Below are positions 55,642 to 64,000 of a DNA stretch of 64,000 nt, in pieces (within the stretch, counting starts at the first letter, position 1; each line of letters begins with the position of its first letter). Origin of the DNA: Theionarchaea archaeon (GTDB taxonomy: Archaea > Methanobacteriota_B > Thermococci > Methanofastidiosales > SZ-28-30); the NCBI GenBank assembly GCA_018992685.1, contig JACVGT010000001.1:100458-164457 (forward strand), given 5' to 3'. Below the pieces are notes generated by a model, which was not told where the DNA came from, did not search any database, and was given only the letters and a program-made list of their open reading frames with translations. Position numbers and translations under genes: made by a program.

Positions 55642-57093
55642 TTAATTCTTTACAAGGTTGAGGAGCTCCTTGTGTACAGCGACCATTGCCAGTGTATCTT
55701 GCTTACAGTACTCCAGGAGGTTCTGTCTTTTCTCTTTCATTTCGTGAGGGGAATATGTGCCCAGGATCATGTAGACATAAGTCACCATTGCTGTGTCGCC
55801 TTCTTTGATTTGCAAGTGGTTATAGGACATTCCAGGAACCAAGACAGGAAGTACAGCTTTGATTGAAAACCCTCCATGAAACCCTGGATAATATACACAG
55901 GATTCAATAATCTTCTTCAGATCAACTATCCGATCTAACAGAGAATCTAATTTCTCTTTGAGATCAGGGAACATCTCAGCCAGCCCCTTGATAATTCCTT
56001 TCTCGTACGATGTATAGACAAGTATGCTCCCCTCTCCCTTCAGGTCTTCTACCAATCTCTCAGCAAGTTCTCTCCTGCAGTCCCTGGTGGGGTCAGCCAG
56101 ATATTCACAGTGTATCACACAGCCAAACTCCTTTGAACAGACGTGGATCGAATACTGAAACGGGATCCTTGCGTAGGGTGCTGCGTCCTGAAAGAGTGGA
56201 ATTGCAGTCGTAAGCACCTCAAAATCCAGGTAAAAGGCAGGCCACTGAATGCGCTCCAATTCCTTTTTGAGGCCTTTCTTGTCGATAAACGTGCACCTTC
56301 CCTGCACACACGTCTTCACTCTTTCCTGAGGCGGGGTAAGAGATACCCCTGATGGAATACCCTCGATGCAGGTGATACCGCTGGTCAACAATCCTCCGAA
56401 TTTCGACTCGGAAAGTCGTGGGAGATCAAAAATGTGATTATCGACTCCTTTGCCAACACAATCTCTGAACAGATCACATCCCCTGCATTCATATCGAAGA
56501 GAAGGCTCCGGCATAGAAGGTCCCCGTGTACTTTCCTCAAGAGATTGCCAGCAAGACTCGAATTCCTTCACCTTTTCCAGAACATCCATCGTGTGGTCAA
56601 TCTCCACAAAGAGGGAATCATCAGGCATACCTAATCGAAAATTCCTGTCTAGCAACATGAGTGAGACCCTCGAGATCTTACATCCACACAGACTCATAAC
56701 CAGATATGTGTATGCCATGCCGTCTATGAATTCTTTCTTATCATTGACACCTGATTTCACTTCAATGAGATGCCAGCCTTCCTCCTCTGGTTCCAACATG
56801 TCTGCTCGGGCCGTGAGTCCCCCTGAGGAAAAGGTACCTTCGAAGATTACAGGTGGACCTGGACTAGTCATGACATGAGCTGTCTTTTCTGCTGCCGAGA
56901 CCGTTTTCCCAACGTGAAGAAGTAATCCTGCTGGATACAGGCAGCGTGCTCTCTTATGGATTTCAACCCCCTGGTTCATCCGGAATTTCTGACCTACAGT
57001 CGGTGTAATTATGACCTTTCCTGATCTCATCATCCATCCCAGAGACTGACACTCACGTGCTTTCAGAAAAATTCCTTTTGTCATGGTTCCCAT
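55642..57093 (-). CDS. DUF2779 protein with RecB-like nuclease half
   Basis: The 483-aa protein has two parts. Residues about 30-225 look like a Cas4/RecB-type PD-(D/E)xK nuclease with GTFSSGGLTARADMLEPE, an E-V-K motif (LIEVKSGVNDK, near 115) and a Cys cluster CRGCDLFRDC. Residues about 285-483 match DUF2779, with WPAFYLDFEVLTTAIPLFQ near 288 and CKQDTLAMVAVH near the end, a DnaQ-like exonuclease pattern (D-x-E ... D). It is probably a DNA-processing nuclease of unknown pathway. GGGAGG precedes the ATG by 7 nt. It is not in the CRISPR locus. Confidence 0.75.
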   Translation of the reverse strand: MGTMTKGIFLKARECQSLGWMMRSGKVIITPTVGQKFRMNQGVEIHKRARCLYPAGLLLHVGKTVSAAEKTAHVMTSPGPPVIFEGTFSSGGLTARADMLEPEEEGWHLIEVKSGVNDKKEFIDGMAYTYLVMSLCGCKISRVSLMLLDRNFRLGMPDDSLFVEIDHTMDVLEKVKEFESCWQSLEESTRGPSMPEPSLRYECRGCDLFRDCVGKGVDNHIFDLPRLSESKFGGLLTSGITCIEGIPSGVSLTPPQERVKTCVQGRCTFIDKKGLKKELERIQWPAFYLDFEVLTTAIPLFQDAAPYARIPFQYSIHVCSKEFGCVIHCEYLADPTRDCRRELAERLVEDLKGEGSILVYTSYEKGIIKGLAEMFPDLKEKLDSLLDRIVDLKKIIESCVYYPGFHGGFSIKAVLPVLVPGMSYNHLQIKEGDTAMVTYVYMILGTYSPHEMKEKRQNLLEYCKQDTLAMVAVHKELLNLVKN

Positions 57094-57301
57094 GGTTCTT
57101 CCTCCCTATCTCTTCCTGGATTTTGTGCACCAGTGTACAGTGGCTTACAGACTGGGTTATTAACTCTTGGGTTTGTTCTCTTTCGTGCAGAGAGGCAGGA
57201 GGTGATGAAAAGAGAAAAGCAATGAAAAAGAGTCGAGCTCACATTTTTTCGGAAAGAAGAAAGGAAAAAAAATGAAAGAAAGATTTCATTTCTTGTATCA
57301 A

Positions 57302-60300
57302 CTATGGCGTGCTCAGTAGAACGGTGATCTCATCAACATCCTGAATCTTGCCACACCAGTAGACGTCTGCGCGAATCGTGTACCAGATCCCTGTTGAGTA
57401 CCCGGTGGGGTCCCAGATGCACTGGTAGGGCCTAAGAGGATCTTCACAGAGGAGCACTCCTGTTACGTTGCCTCCGGCATCAATCCAGATCAGGTAGAAC
57501 TTTACTGAAGAGACATACCCTGCAGTTGTTGTGGTGATGGTGATTGGTGCAGTGTTCAATACGGTGCTCCCATCGAGCGGGCTGGTAATAACAATACTGG
57601 TGCGGGGTCTCTGGGTGAGACAGGGGGACTCAGGGTCTCCTATGAGGTTTCTCTCGTAGAAGCAGTACCGGTACGTGGAATTGGTCTGGGCTGATGAAAC
57701 AAGGTAGCTTCGTGCTTGATTCAGTATGTCACCCAATTTCTGATTTCCGTCAGTGAAGCAGGCCTTGAATTCCATTTCACAGAACTCACCGGAATACATG
57801 CAGGCATCACTGTAGGAATACCAGCCATAGGAGTAGTTCATGTAGGTAGCTATGGCCCCGTTATCAGGATCTTTGACGTATTCTTCAGCCAGACAGTCAT
57901 TCACAGTGAAATCTCCTGTCATACAAGCCACAGTCGTATGCCAGGGCCAGAAGGTGTTGGTCAGTGTTGAAATGTCTGCATTGTACCATGTGACATTACC
58001 GCCGTTGTTGTAGTTGAGGTAGTAGGACGTTGAAGAACCATGGCCAATATGAGCGACAGCCACGGGATTATATCCCCAGTACTGTATCCATAATGGCTTG
58101 GTGACTGTTCCATCCTCCTCAAAGAGGTAGTCCACCGTATAGTCCCAGGGTACCCAATCATCGCAATTGTAAGCCAGGCACCTGGTATCAGGATCGTTAC
58201 TGGAATTGGCTCTGGACTGGTGGAGTAAGACTCGCTTTGGTTTTTCAGCCCGTTCATAGGCTATAACCTTGTTGACGAAATCCCTGGCCTCTGCCACAGT
58301 TTCCACTGGTGCCCTTCCTACAGCAACCTCAGCATACCAGTCGACTTCACCCGGTTCTGCATATATGCCGTCACTATCATTGTCAAAGGTACCGTCCAGG
58401 TGGGCATAGTACATGTCAGCAGCTATGTAGGTGCCACTCACGTAGAACCATCTGAAGGGGACAACTGAAACATCTCCGCCAAGCAGGACGTATTCAGTGC
58501 CATGGTTGGTGTACATGTCAATGATGAAGTTCCTGATTTTATCCTGATTATCCACTCCAGGGTAGGTCGCATAGATATAGGCCAACGTGTAGACACCAGT
58601 TCCACTCACGTAACATGATTTGTGGTCTGCCAGTGTGTTGAATGTGGGTAGCATGTCATCGTTGGTGATGATGATATATTCTTCAGTTGTCAGAGGTATC
58701 GGGGCATCATAGGTCCCGACCATTTCTGGATTATCAACAAGTGATGCGACATCTTCCTTGTCTTTCTGCAGTCCTCTGTACAATGGACTTTTCTCACCAC
58801 TTTCCAGGTTCACTTCGACAGTCAGTGTGGAATAGAAGTGCACAGTCTGAGACTTGGGCTGATACTGTACAGGGTACAGGTTGATGTTGAGAATGGTGAA
58901 CCCTTTGAACGACTCAGTGCCTGTAACCTCGAACAGCGTGCCAGGATATGGACTGTCTGAGCTGTAGATTTCCTCATTCCTGTCGACTCTTTCCGGGGCA
59001 GGTCCGCTGAACGTGCAGGGTGGCTGGCCCCACGGAATGTCAATTCCTTTCTGGATAAGAGGTGTCCCGTGGTGGACCCGGACATCTTGTGCATCTGTAT
59101 TCTGGGGTAACAGGATTCGAGCAGTTCTGTATGGGATCAACGGTTCACCAGGTACTTCTTGGACGAATGTGTCTTCTACCATCCAGGATCCACACTCATC
59201 CTGTGGGGCAGGATTGAAGTGGTATTCCACAGTAATCGTGTCTGAAGACCAGATTGCTGCAGGAAAACTCAGAGCAAGTACTGCTAAAAGAATGAATGTC
59301 ATGGCCTTCTTCCGTCCTGAGCGTCTAATCCAGTTCTCAGTTCGTATTCCAGTGAATCCAAATAACAGCAGAGGCATCAGCAGCAGGGCCCACAAGTTCT
59401 TCTTGAAATTGCTGGAAGCGATATGATGCAGTTCTGTGGTCAGAGAAGGACGCAATTCTACCGTGATCTCGTCAATATCTTGGAGCATACCATAGTAGTA
59501 TCCTTCTGCACGAATGGTGTACCAGCCTGGTGAGTAGCCAGTCGTTTCCCAAATGCAGTCGAAGGGCAAACATGTGTCATTGCACTTCAATTCTCCCCTG
59601 ACTTCATCACCTTCCTCGATCCAGATCAGATAGAACTTTACCGTATCAACGGATGTTGCATCTGCTGCAATGTTGACTTTTTCACCTGTGTAGATACCAG
59701 TCCCATCAAGAGGACTCTTGATGGTGACATTGATATGAGGTGGCGTACACGAAAAGATGTCCTGGGCATCAGGTGGTGGGGAGACATTGGGGTTACATAT
59801 GATCTGGTTCACTGCAGCAAAGGCGTCCACTCGGCCCCAGCCCCACAGGACATTCTTGCCCTCGCACTTGACGACAGCAGTTGCACCGATACAGTTCTTA
59901 ATCTGGTAGGGCATTGCTGTACCATTGGCATTCAGCATGAGGGCAGCAACACCAGCGACGTGAGGGGCAGCCATCGATGTGCCAGACATTGCGACATCAC
60001 TGCATAACGTCCCTGCACGAGCAGCGTATATAGAAACCCCTGGAGCAATGACATCTGGCTTTGTCCTGCCATCAGTAGTGGGTCCTCTGGAAGAGAAACT
60101 GGCCAGAGCATCAGATTTGTCTGAAGCACCCACTGTAATAACATGGGTGGCATCCCCTGGAGTACCTACGGTGTAAAAGCTAGGACCACCATTGCCTGCT
60201 GCACATACCACAACGACACCCTGATCAACAGCCCAATTGCACTCTTGAGCGACGGCACTGGTTCCGTCGCCAGGAGGACCAGTCAAGGATATATTCTCGA

Positions 60301-61228
60301 CATCTGCACCTTGTGTAACACCGAAGTCAATCCCCATGATGATAGCAGAAGTAGGACAGGACCCTGCAGAACTACACACCTTGGCGCCCATTAAAGAAGC
60401 TCCCGGGGCAACACCGTATGGCGAATAGGAACCTGCAGCAATGGAGGAGACATGCGTCCCGTGCCCATGATCGTCATAGGGTTGAGGCAGACTGTTAATG
60501 TAGTCAGCCCAGGCCACGATCTTGCCGAGAGGGAAGTCACAATGGCCGGGGTCGATCCCCGTGTCAATAATGCATATGCTGATCCCCGTACCATCATATC
60601 CCATGTTCCACACGTCATCTGCATTGATGAGCGGTACACTCTGATACAAGACCGTGTAGCTCATTTCATCCGCTTCCACAAACTCAACAGCACCCTCTTC
60701 AGAGAGCGCTTTGATCCTGGAAACGCGAATATCCACGACAGCTCCCATGCCGCTTGCGAACCGATAGGAGATTTGGCCGAATCGCTCCAAAGCGCCAAAT
60801 GAATCTGGCTCTTTGAACCATGTCAGGATCCTGACAATGTCCCCACTGTTCATTCCAGAGATTTTATCCTTGATGGACCATTTCATTTTTGTCACATTGT
60901 TGGGAACGACCATAACATACTCGTCAGCACCAACTGCAGTCAAGTCTTCTCTTAGGATTTCAACGGTGGATTCATTGATCTGTGTCATGGGAAGCTTTTC
61001 CATGTTGATTTCCCTAGCAACCACGGTCAATGCATCTGGATCAAGAGCGAGATACAGGTAATCAGAATCCTCGCCAGTAATCGTGGCGGTGAAGATCGCT
61101 GCGTCTCTTCCTTCATAGCCGTACGTCTGGATATGGATGACTACTTTGTTTGTTACAGCACTAGTAGTTACGAGAGAGAACATGAGCATTCCGACTACAA
61201 CTACGAATACCTTTCGATCTATTTTCAT
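57302..61228 (-). CDS. Fused S8 subtilisin and C25 gingipain-type protease
   Basis: The 1308-aa protein has a signal peptide and an S8 protease with Asp (IDTGID, about 222), His (DDHGHGTHV, about 256) and Ser (SGTSMAAPHVAG, about 415). An Ig-like domain (about 495-590) and a membrane helix (about 610-630) follow. Next comes a second signal-peptide-like helix (FILLAVLALSFPAA, about 645). A C25 propeptide-like region precedes a C25 cysteine protease with His in AHIGHGSS (about 1060) and Cys in VACMTGDF (about 1101). A second copy of the Ig-like domain (SPLDGSTVL...) ends the protein. An in-frame TTG lies 3 codons upstream; the ATG at 61228 has better spacing to GGAGG. It is an exported, possibly membrane-held, double protease. 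Confidence 0.85.
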   Translation of the reverse strand: MKIDRKVFVVVVGMLMFSLVTTSAVTNKVVIHIQTYGYEGRDAAIFTATITGEDSDYLYLALDPDALTVVAREINMEKLPMTQINESTVEILREDLTAVGADEYVMVVPNNVTKMKWSIKDKISGMNSGDIVRILTWFKEPDSFGALERFGQISYRFASGMGAVVDIRVSRIKALSEEGAVEFVEADEMSYTVLYQSVPLINADDVWNMGYDGTGISICIIDTGIDPGHCDFPLGKIVAWADYINSLPQPYDDHGHGTHVSSIAAGSYSPYGVAPGASLMGAKVCSSAGSCPTSAIIMGIDFGVTQGADVENISLTGPPGDGTSAVAQECNWAVDQGVVVVCAAGNGGPSFYTVGTPGDATHVITVGASDKSDALASFSSRGPTTDGRTKPDVIAPGVSIYAARAGTLCSDVAMSGTSMAAPHVAGVAALMLNANGTAMPYQIKNCIGATAVVKCEGKNVLWGWGRVDAFAAVNQIICNPNVSPPPDAQDIFSCTPPHINVTIKSPLDGTGIYTGEKVNIAADATSVDTVKFYLIWIEEGDEVRGELKCNDTCLPFDCIWETTGYSPGWYTIRAEGYYYGMLQDIDEITVELRPSLTTELHHIASSNFKKNLWALLLMPLLLFGFTGIRTENWIRRSGRKKAMTFILLAVLALSFPAAIWSSDTITVEYHFNPAPQDECGSWMVEDTFVQEVPGEPLIPYRTARILLPQNTDAQDVRVHHGTPLIQKGIDIPWGQPPCTFSGPAPERVDRNEEIYSSDSPYPGTLFEVTGTESFKGFTILNINLYPVQYQPKSQTVHFYSTLTVEVNLESGEKSPLYRGLQKDKEDVASLVDNPEMVGTYDAPIPLTTEEYIIITNDDMLPTFNTLADHKSCYVSGTGVYTLAYIYATYPGVDNQDKIRNFIIDMYTNHGTEYVLLGGDVSVVPFRWFYVSGTYIAADMYYAHLDGTFDNDSDGIYAEPGEVDWYAEVAVGRAPVETVAEARDFVNKVIAYERAEKPKRVLLHQSRANSSNDPDTRCLAYNCDDWVPWDYTVDYLFEEDGTVTKPLWIQYWGYNPVAVAHIGHGSSTSYYLNYNNGGNVTWYNADISTLTNTFWPWHTTVACMTGDFTVNDCLAEEYVKDPDNGAIATYMNYSYGWYSYSDACMYSGEFCEMEFKACFTDGNQKLGDILNQARSYLVSSAQTNSTYRYCFYERNLIGDPESPCLTQRPRTSIVITSPLDGSTVLNTAPITITTTTAGYVSSVKFYLIWIDAGGNVTGVLLCEDPLRPYQCIWDPTGYSTGIWYTIRADVYWCGKIQDVDEITVLLSTP

Positions 61229-61484
61229 TGTTTTCAACCTCCTTAAAGTTTATATACTGAGAATTGTTTTACAGTTTATAATCCTTTTGAACGCAAATAA
61301 TTATAGATATGGAATTGGAAGAAAGAAACTTAATAAATCGAAATTAAATAGAATTAACTGAACCCATTATCGGAAGATTAGTCTTTCGTCGGAGCATCAT
61401 AGAAAAAGAGGGGCTAGCACTCACCTAGTCACAACCTAACCCATCGGGAAAACCTTTTTATTTTTCGCCATTCATTGTGAGTCC
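61229..61484. promoter_or_regulatory. Divergent promoter region
   Basis: For the protease gene a minus-strand ATTATAAAC near 61273-61281 is the likely TATA box, with GGAGG close to the start. For the DUF362 gene CTTTTTATTT (61454-61463) is centred 27 nt before the ATG at 61485, implying a leaderless mRNA. The rest is AT-rich. Confidence 0.5.
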
Positions 61485-62687
61485 ATGACAACACAACAAT
61501 CAAAGGTTTTTTTTGGGTCTACCCAGGTAGGGAAAATGCATCAATCCTGTTGTCTTGCGACAAAAGTTGACACGATTATCAAGGCTCTGGACTTTTCTAC
61601 GATTGCTAAAAACGACAAAGTTGCCATCAAAATGCATCTGGGGTTCAAGGATGGCTACCAGACTATCCCAGTTTTCTTCGTACGAAGGATTGTGGATGCA
61701 GTGAAGCAGGCGGGAGGGTGGCCTTTCATCACTGACAATCCTACTGCAGTATACAATGCGTATTACCGAGGGTACACACAGGAAACATGTGGATGCCCCC
61801 TGATTCCTGCGGCAGGTGTCAAGGATGGATATGTGTACGAAACCAAGGTAGGCTATGGAAATGTAGAGACTCTCGACATGGGAGGTGTTCTGCACGACGC
61901 TGACGTGTTGATAGACCTCAGCCACGCAAAAGGACACAATTCTTGCGGCTACGGAGGAGCCTTCAAGAACCTTGCGTTGGGTGGATATTCTGCTCCCTCA
62001 CGGTGGAACAAAATCCACGGCATTGAAGAAACATTCCCCTACTGGGATCCTGACAAGTGTACTCCTGATCACGCACGAGAACTTGTTTCCTCATGTCCAT
62101 ATGGCTCCATCAAATATGATGAAAAAACTCACAAGCTTACTGTGGGATTCAGTGATTGCTATCAGTGTATGGAGTGTATTGAAGCTGATAAGAGTGTGGG
62201 CTGCCTGAGAATCAGTCAGGAGAACTTTTCTGCCTTCCAGTCATTGCTGGCACACGGAGCCAAGAAGGTCCTGGAGACCTTTGATGATACCAAGAAATTC
62301 TTCCTGACGTTCTTGATTGAAATAACACCCTTTTGTGATTGCTGGGGATTGGCCCAGCCCTGTGTGGTGAATGACATTGGAGTCTTGGGGAGCAGAAATA
62401 TCGTGGCAATAGAAACTGCAACTCTCGACCTCATCAAGAACGAAGGCATCATCGAGAAGAATATTCCCCTTCTTTTCAAGCATGCAAACCTTGATCCAGG
62501 TATAGACCTTCATCCTTTCCAGCGTCTCTTTGGTCCCATGAAAAACCCATATCTTGTCACGCAATTCGCTGAGAAACTCGGTATGGGTTCCCGGTCCTAT
62601 GAACTTGTGGAGGTCTTGCCTGCGTGCGAAACTGTGAAGATGGAGATACCTGAAGAACAGTTTGAGCGTCAGCCGTCTTTCTATTGA
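61485..62687 (+). CDS. DUF362 ferredoxin-like iron-sulfur protein
   Basis: The 400-aa product matches DUF362: VAIKMHLGFKDGYQTIPVFFVRRIVDAVK near residue 46, DADVLIDLSHAKGHNSCGYGGAFKNLALG near 145, and cysteines resembling a ferredoxin insert (DKCTPDHARELVSSCPYG and CYQCMECIEADKSVGC, about 190-245). These could hold one or two 4Fe-4S clusters, though the usual C-x2-C-x2-C-x3-C motif is altered. The family's role is unknown but linked to anaerobic redox metabolism. It is monocistronic. Confidence 0.85.
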   Translation: MTTQQSKVFFGSTQVGKMHQSCCLATKVDTIIKALDFSTIAKNDKVAIKMHLGFKDGYQTIPVFFVRRIVDAVKQAGGWPFITDNPTAVYNAYYRGYTQETCGCPLIPAAGVKDGYVYETKVGYGNVETLDMGGVLHDADVLIDLSHAKGHNSCGYGGAFKNLALGGYSAPSRWNKIHGIEETFPYWDPDKCTPDHARELVSSCPYGSIKYDEKTHKLTVGFSDCYQCMECIEADKSVGCLRISQENFSAFQSLLAHGAKKVLETFDDTKKFFLTFLIEITPFCDCWGLAQPCVVNDIGVLGSRNIVAIETATLDLIKNEGIIEKNIPLLFKHANLDPGIDLHPFQRLFGPMKNPYLVTQFAEKLGMGSRSYELVEVLPACETVKMEIPEEQFERQPSFY

Positions 62688-62739
62688 TCAAGAGGTCTAT
62701 GGAACTGCCTGTCACTAGAAGACGCTGACTCGAACCTCA

Positions 62740-62757
62740 GGGCGACGAGAGTCGTCC
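62740..62757 (+). terminator. GNRA-type hairpin after the DUF362 gene
   Basis: GGGCGAC, tetraloop GAGA and GTCGTCC form a 7-bp stem with one G-U pair, 53 nt after the stop codon. The GNRA-type loop is typical of stable RNA hairpins. It could end or stabilise the transcript; no U tract follows. Confidence 0.4.
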
Positions 62758-62876
62758 CCGATACTGAGTAGGTGAGGAGTGGACACTGTCTTAATACATC
62801 AGGATTGGAGGGATTCTAGAGAAAATTCATGGCATACGCAGACTCATCTTATCCTTTGGATAAAAGAAGAGGTCAT

Positions 62877-62900
62877 TTCGGATAACTGATGTTATCCGAA
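62877..62900. repeat. 24-bp palindrome, copy 3 of 3 (perfect)
   Basis: TTCGGATAAC, spacer TGAT, GTTATCCGAA: all ten arm positions pair. This is the cleanest of the three copies in the window. Confidence 0.75.
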
Positions 62901-63849
62901 GCAATGAGGTATCATTATTAGCTTATCCAACTCGGTTGAATGGGACAGATTTCCTGGTTAAAGCGCCAGAAAAGCTGCTCTTCAGCCTTTCGTAACGGAT
63001 CTTCGTTCTGGAGGGGAATCCAATTACATTCGCTAATGAATATGATCGATGTTACAAACTGTCTTGTTCTCAGTCTTCTTGTGGTTCAATTCTCATGGTG
63101 TGAGTATCCGCATAGACACTGGTTCTTGTCTACTCACACGATTTAGAGAGGAGCATGACGTCTTAACGGAAGATTCATCTAGGCCTCGAGTAGTGCTGGT
63201 TACAAGAAGCTTTTTTTCATCAAAGAACCTGATCTATTAGAACCACATTTCCATTCTTGACATGAAGGTTTTACAACAACAGACATTGTATTCATATTAT
63301 ATCTTATCTAAAATATTTTCTTAAAAATATAACAAAAAGGATTTTGTAAAAAAAGTTTGTTTATTACAACATATTTAATAGAGTTTTATTAATAAAATTC
63401 TTAAGATTAAAGTAATTTAATAACATATAATAAGAAAAATTTAATACAACAAGTATTATATAGTAAGTTTTTTTTTATTTATATGATATAAAATGTATTA
63501 TATTATTTAATGAGTTTTAGACGATCAAAGATATTTGAAATAATATGTATAATACATATAATACTTTGTCGTAGAATTCTTTCGCGAATCATAGAGATTA
63601 CATAAAATTTCTGCACATCTACACATTGGGATCATCACGCCAGTTACAGAAATCACTTTTCAGTCTCGGAAGCTGGGTTATTCAATAAAAAAATCCATTC
63701 TCGATTACATAGGGGAAGGTGTACCAAGAGATTATGAATTCTGAGATGTCATAAATTTTCTACACAGCATTGCGACACGAGCCCCATCTCGAGTGGATGT
63801 TATGAAGAAGAGGAAAAAGGACTCATTTGGAAAGTCTTCATTCCGAAGT

Positions 63850-63988
63850 CGCACCCGTTGAGTACGTATCCTTCGATTCCGGGTTTTCTACGAAGGAGAA
63901 CTACAGAATCTTCAAGCTCTCAGAAAAGAGGGAAAAGGTTATGAGTGAGTATGCCTACCTTGGAACAGACGTCACGAGTGAGTGGTGA
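63850..63988 (+). pseudogene. Possible transposase-like fragment
   Basis: One frame reads VEYVSFDSGFSTKENYRIFK, then LSEKREKVMSEYAYLGTDV and a stop. The S-F-D-S-G-F-S-x-x-E-N-Y pattern recalls a transposase or nuclease strand, but there is no start codon, no inverted repeats and no upstream domain. It may be a remnant, and the assignment is weak. Confidence 0.2.
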
Positions 63989-64000
63989 TTGTACATGGAT

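Larger units (their letters stand above)
62688..63849. other. Non-coding tail with AT-rich block
   Basis: After the hairpin and palindrome no gene is seen. From about 63250 to 63590 the sequence is strongly AT-rich with homopolymer runs and TATAATA-type repeats, unlike the rest of the window, then returns to normal composition. Confidence 0.6.

Noticed and set aside
1-64000. tRNA or rRNA genes
   Set aside because: I looked for T-loop-like GTTCRANNC with matching stems and for rRNA landmarks and found none that fold convincingly.

Overview
The window looks like a chromosomal segment of an archaeon, most likely an uncultured euryarchaeal-type lineage. Promoters are archaeal TATA/BRE boxes (for example CTTTATAAG or CTTTTAAGG). 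In at least seven genes the box sits about 27 nt from the start codon, which implies leaderless mRNAs; other genes have GGAGGT-type ribosome sites. The gene content also fits archaea: csa1, DUF11-repeat and subtilisin/gingipain-type surface proteins, a DUF362 ferredoxin-like protein, and many winged-helix and TPR proteins. I cannot name the species, and the lineage is inference.

Layout. 0-5.4 kb: META-domain lipoprotein, a 34-aa zinc ribbon, PfkB kinase, DUF3795 protein and DMT transporter. 5.5-13.3 kb: large STAND/TPR regulator, a rifampicin-phosphotransferase-like enzyme coupled to a DUF7064-like protein, and an NAD-dependent epimerase. 13.4-20 kb: MFS exporter, methyltransferase, AAC(3)-like acetyltransferase, AlkX/YcaQ-like glycosylase and MATE exporter. 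Two cold-shock genes here share an almost identical, structured 5' leader. 21-31 kb: a 1333-aa secreted DUF11-repeat protein, small winged-helix proteins including a tandem paralogous pair, flavodoxin, a frameshifted AbrB gene, a GyrI-like protein and a membrane protein.

31.4-47 kb is a complete CRISPR-Cas locus. The interference genes (large subunit, cas7, cas5, separate HD nuclease cas3'', helicase cas3', cas6) run leftward. The adaptation genes (cas2, csa1, cas1, cas4) run rightward into a leader and an array of 61 repeats by my count. The gene set mixes I-A traits (separate HD protein, csa1) with an I-D-like zinc-bearing Cas7. Beyond the array lie a truncated HD-domain gene, a deleted cas4 remnant and a second, orphan copy of the leader that drives no array.

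47-54 kb is a zone of decay: an RHH antitoxin with a truncated RelE toxin, a frameshifted membrane gene, a TolB-like propeller protein, and a 1.08-kb tandemly duplicated module ending in a truncated PHP-domain protein. 54-62.7 kb: aldo/keto reductase, a DUF2779 nuclease-like protein, a fused S8/C25 double protease and the DUF362 protein. The last 1.3 kb is non-coding. It carries a palindrome found at three places in the window and a strongly AT-rich stretch.

All family assignments come from reading motifs by eye; no search was run.
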